From Actinoallomurus soli (lineage in GTDB: Bacteria; Actinomycetota; Actinomycetes; Streptosporangiales; Streptosporangiaceae): DNA of 64,000 nucleotides. The notes below the pieces were generated by a model. That model was given only the letters and a program-made list of their open reading frames with translations. It had not been told where the DNA came from and did no database searches. The position numbers and the translations under genes are program-made. Positions 63,051 through 64,000 of this stretch are shown piece after piece (position 1 is the first letter of the stretch; each line of letters begins with the position of its first letter). Location: the NCBI RefSeq assembly GCF_024055715.1, contig NZ_JAMXMV010000005.1, forward strand, positions 248,001-312,000, written 5' to 3'.

Positions 63051-64000
63051 ATGCGAAATGAGATCACGCCCGTCCGGCACGGCACCATGCGGGCCCGTAA
63101 CCTGGCCGTGGTGCTGGGCGAGATCTCCCGTCGCCAGCCGGTCAGCCGCGCTCGTCTCGCCGACGTCACCGGCTTCACCAAGACCACCGTATCCAGTCTC
63201 GTCGCCGCGTTGAAGGCCGCGGGCCTGGTCCGCGAGGACGGGCCCGTGCGCGACGGCGAGCGCGGGCGCCCCGCCACGGCCGTGTCGGTCAACGGCGACC
63301 GCGTCGCCGGCCTCGGCCTGGAGGTCAACGTCGACTACCTCGCCGCCTGCGTGCTCGACCTCGGGCGGCGGATCCGGCACCGGCACATCGTCGCCGCCGA
63401 CAACCGGGGACGCGCGCCCGAGCGCGTCATCGGCGCGCTGACGGACCTCGCCGAACGGGCGATCGCCGCGGCGGGGGACCAGGGCCTGACGGTCGCCGGC
63501 GCCGTGGTCGCGCTGCCGGGCACGCTCGACCGGGCGGGCGGCCGCGTGCGCACCGCCCCGAACCTCGGCTGGCGCGACGTCGCGGCCGGGGAACTGCTGG
63601 CCGGCGGCCTGCCGACCCTCGCGCTGCCCGCCGACCAGGACAACGAGGCGAACCTCGCCGCCCTCGGCGAACTGTGGTTCGGCCACGGGCCGGAACTCGG
63701 CTCCTACGTTCACGTCTCCGGCGAGATCGGCGTCGGCGCGGGCATCGTCGTCGACGGCCGGGTGTTCCGCGGCGCGCACGGGTTCGCCGGCGAGCTCGGC
63801 CACGTCGTCGTCGACCCGGCCGGGCCGCCCTGCGCGTGCGGCGGCCGGGGCTGCCTGGAACAGGTCGCGGGCCAGGAGGCGATCCTGCGGGCGGCGGGCA
63901 TCCCCGACACCGTCGGGACGTCCACCGCCGGGCCCGACGGCCCGCTCGCCGCGCTGGTCGCGCTCCTGCGCGACGGCGACGGCCCGGCCCTGGCGGCGGT
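63051..64000 (+). CDS. xylR: ROK-family xylose regulator (XylR-like), partial
   Basis: 316 codons are visible; the end lies beyond the window. An N-terminal winged helix (LGEISRRQPVSRARLADVTGFTKTTVSSLVAALKAAGL in shortened form, about 22-62) precedes the ROK sugar-kinase-like domain. The ROK signature and zinc site are intact (GELGHVVVDP, then CACGGRGCLEQ). The phosphate-loop is not kinase-like, as expected of a repressor. Divergent from xylA-xylB with overlapping promoters, it probably represses both in the absence of xylose. Confidence 0.9.
   Translation, partial: MRNEITPVRHGTMRARNLAVVLGEISRRQPVSRARLADVTGFTKTTVSSLVAALKAAGLVREDGPVRDGERGRPATAVSVNGDRVAGLGLEVNVDYLAACVLDLGRRIRHRHIVAADNRGRAPERVIGALTDLAERAIAAAGDQGLTVAGAVVALPGTLDRAGGRVRTAPNLGWRDVAAGELLAGGLPTLALPADQDNEANLAALGELWFGHGPELGSYVHVSGEIGVGAGIVVDGRVFRGAHGFAGELGHVVVDPAGPPCACGGRGCLEQVAGQEAILRAAGIPDTVGTSTAGPDGPLAALVALLRDGDGPALAA

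Overview
The window is about 70% GC, gene-dense chromosomal DNA from an actinomycete. Supporting signs are GTG starts, a LexA box of the actinobacterial TCGAAC-type, the imuA'-imuB-dnaE2 mutasome operon, an Scr1-type XRE regulator with a DUF397 remnant, an F420/LLM oxidoreductase and many leaderless regulator genes. The family mix suggests Streptosporangiales (Actinomadura-like), but that placement is an inference. I see no tRNA, rRNA, CRISPR array, transposase, integrase or phage gene.

Layout. 1-3.1 kb: a Cache-PAS-GAF sensor (cut by the window edge) divergent from an NCS1 nucleobase transporter. 3.2-10.2 kb: glycerol regulon, with glpF-glpK-glpD on the minus strand divergent from an IclR regulator and a second glycerol kinase; two copies of one 17-bp operator sit between them. 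10.2-16.1 kb: a transglycosylase-like cell-wall protein, then a sugar ABC operon (binding protein, permease, ATPase, PfkB kinase; the frcBCAK order) divergent from a LacI regulator with two tandem perfect operators. 16.2-21.1 kb: a secreted CE1 esterase with a CBM2, a divergent MarR regulator, and a 946-residue membrane receptor-like protein. 21.1-27.0 kb: SOS mutasome operon. 27.1-31.5 kb: PhoB-type two-component pair divergent from an MMPL transporter.

31.5-35.8 kb holds the most unusual locus: a two-gene RNA-repair operon. One protein joins an RNA ligase, a helical HD-like region and a P-loop polynucleotide-kinase-like domain. The other joins a DUF504/MJ1316 RNA-end domain, an endonuclease/exonuclease/phosphatase domain and a poly(A) polymerase of eukaryotic type. 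Together they could process, rebuild and seal broken RNA ends.

36-44.4 kb: GtrA-like protein, molybdopterin oxidoreductase, secreted M36 metallopeptidase and a second OmpR-type two-component system. 44.4-51.1 kb: a tightly overlapping oxidative cluster (FAD monooxygenase, FMN hydroxyacid oxidase, membrane-anchored P450, MFS transporter) divergent from a MetE/UROD-like protein. 51-58 kb: LLM oxidoreductase, Scr1/DUF397 locus, lipoprotein, a hydrolase behind a MerR-type promoter, a proline-iminopeptidase homologue lacking the HGG of its oxyanion motif, and an apolipoprotein N-acyltransferase. 58.4-60.3 kb: NarL-type two-component pair. 60.4-64 kb: xylose operon xylA-xylB divergent from a ROK-family regulator cut by the window end.

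Coordinates were read by hand from the sequence. Family names rest on motif recognition, not database searches.
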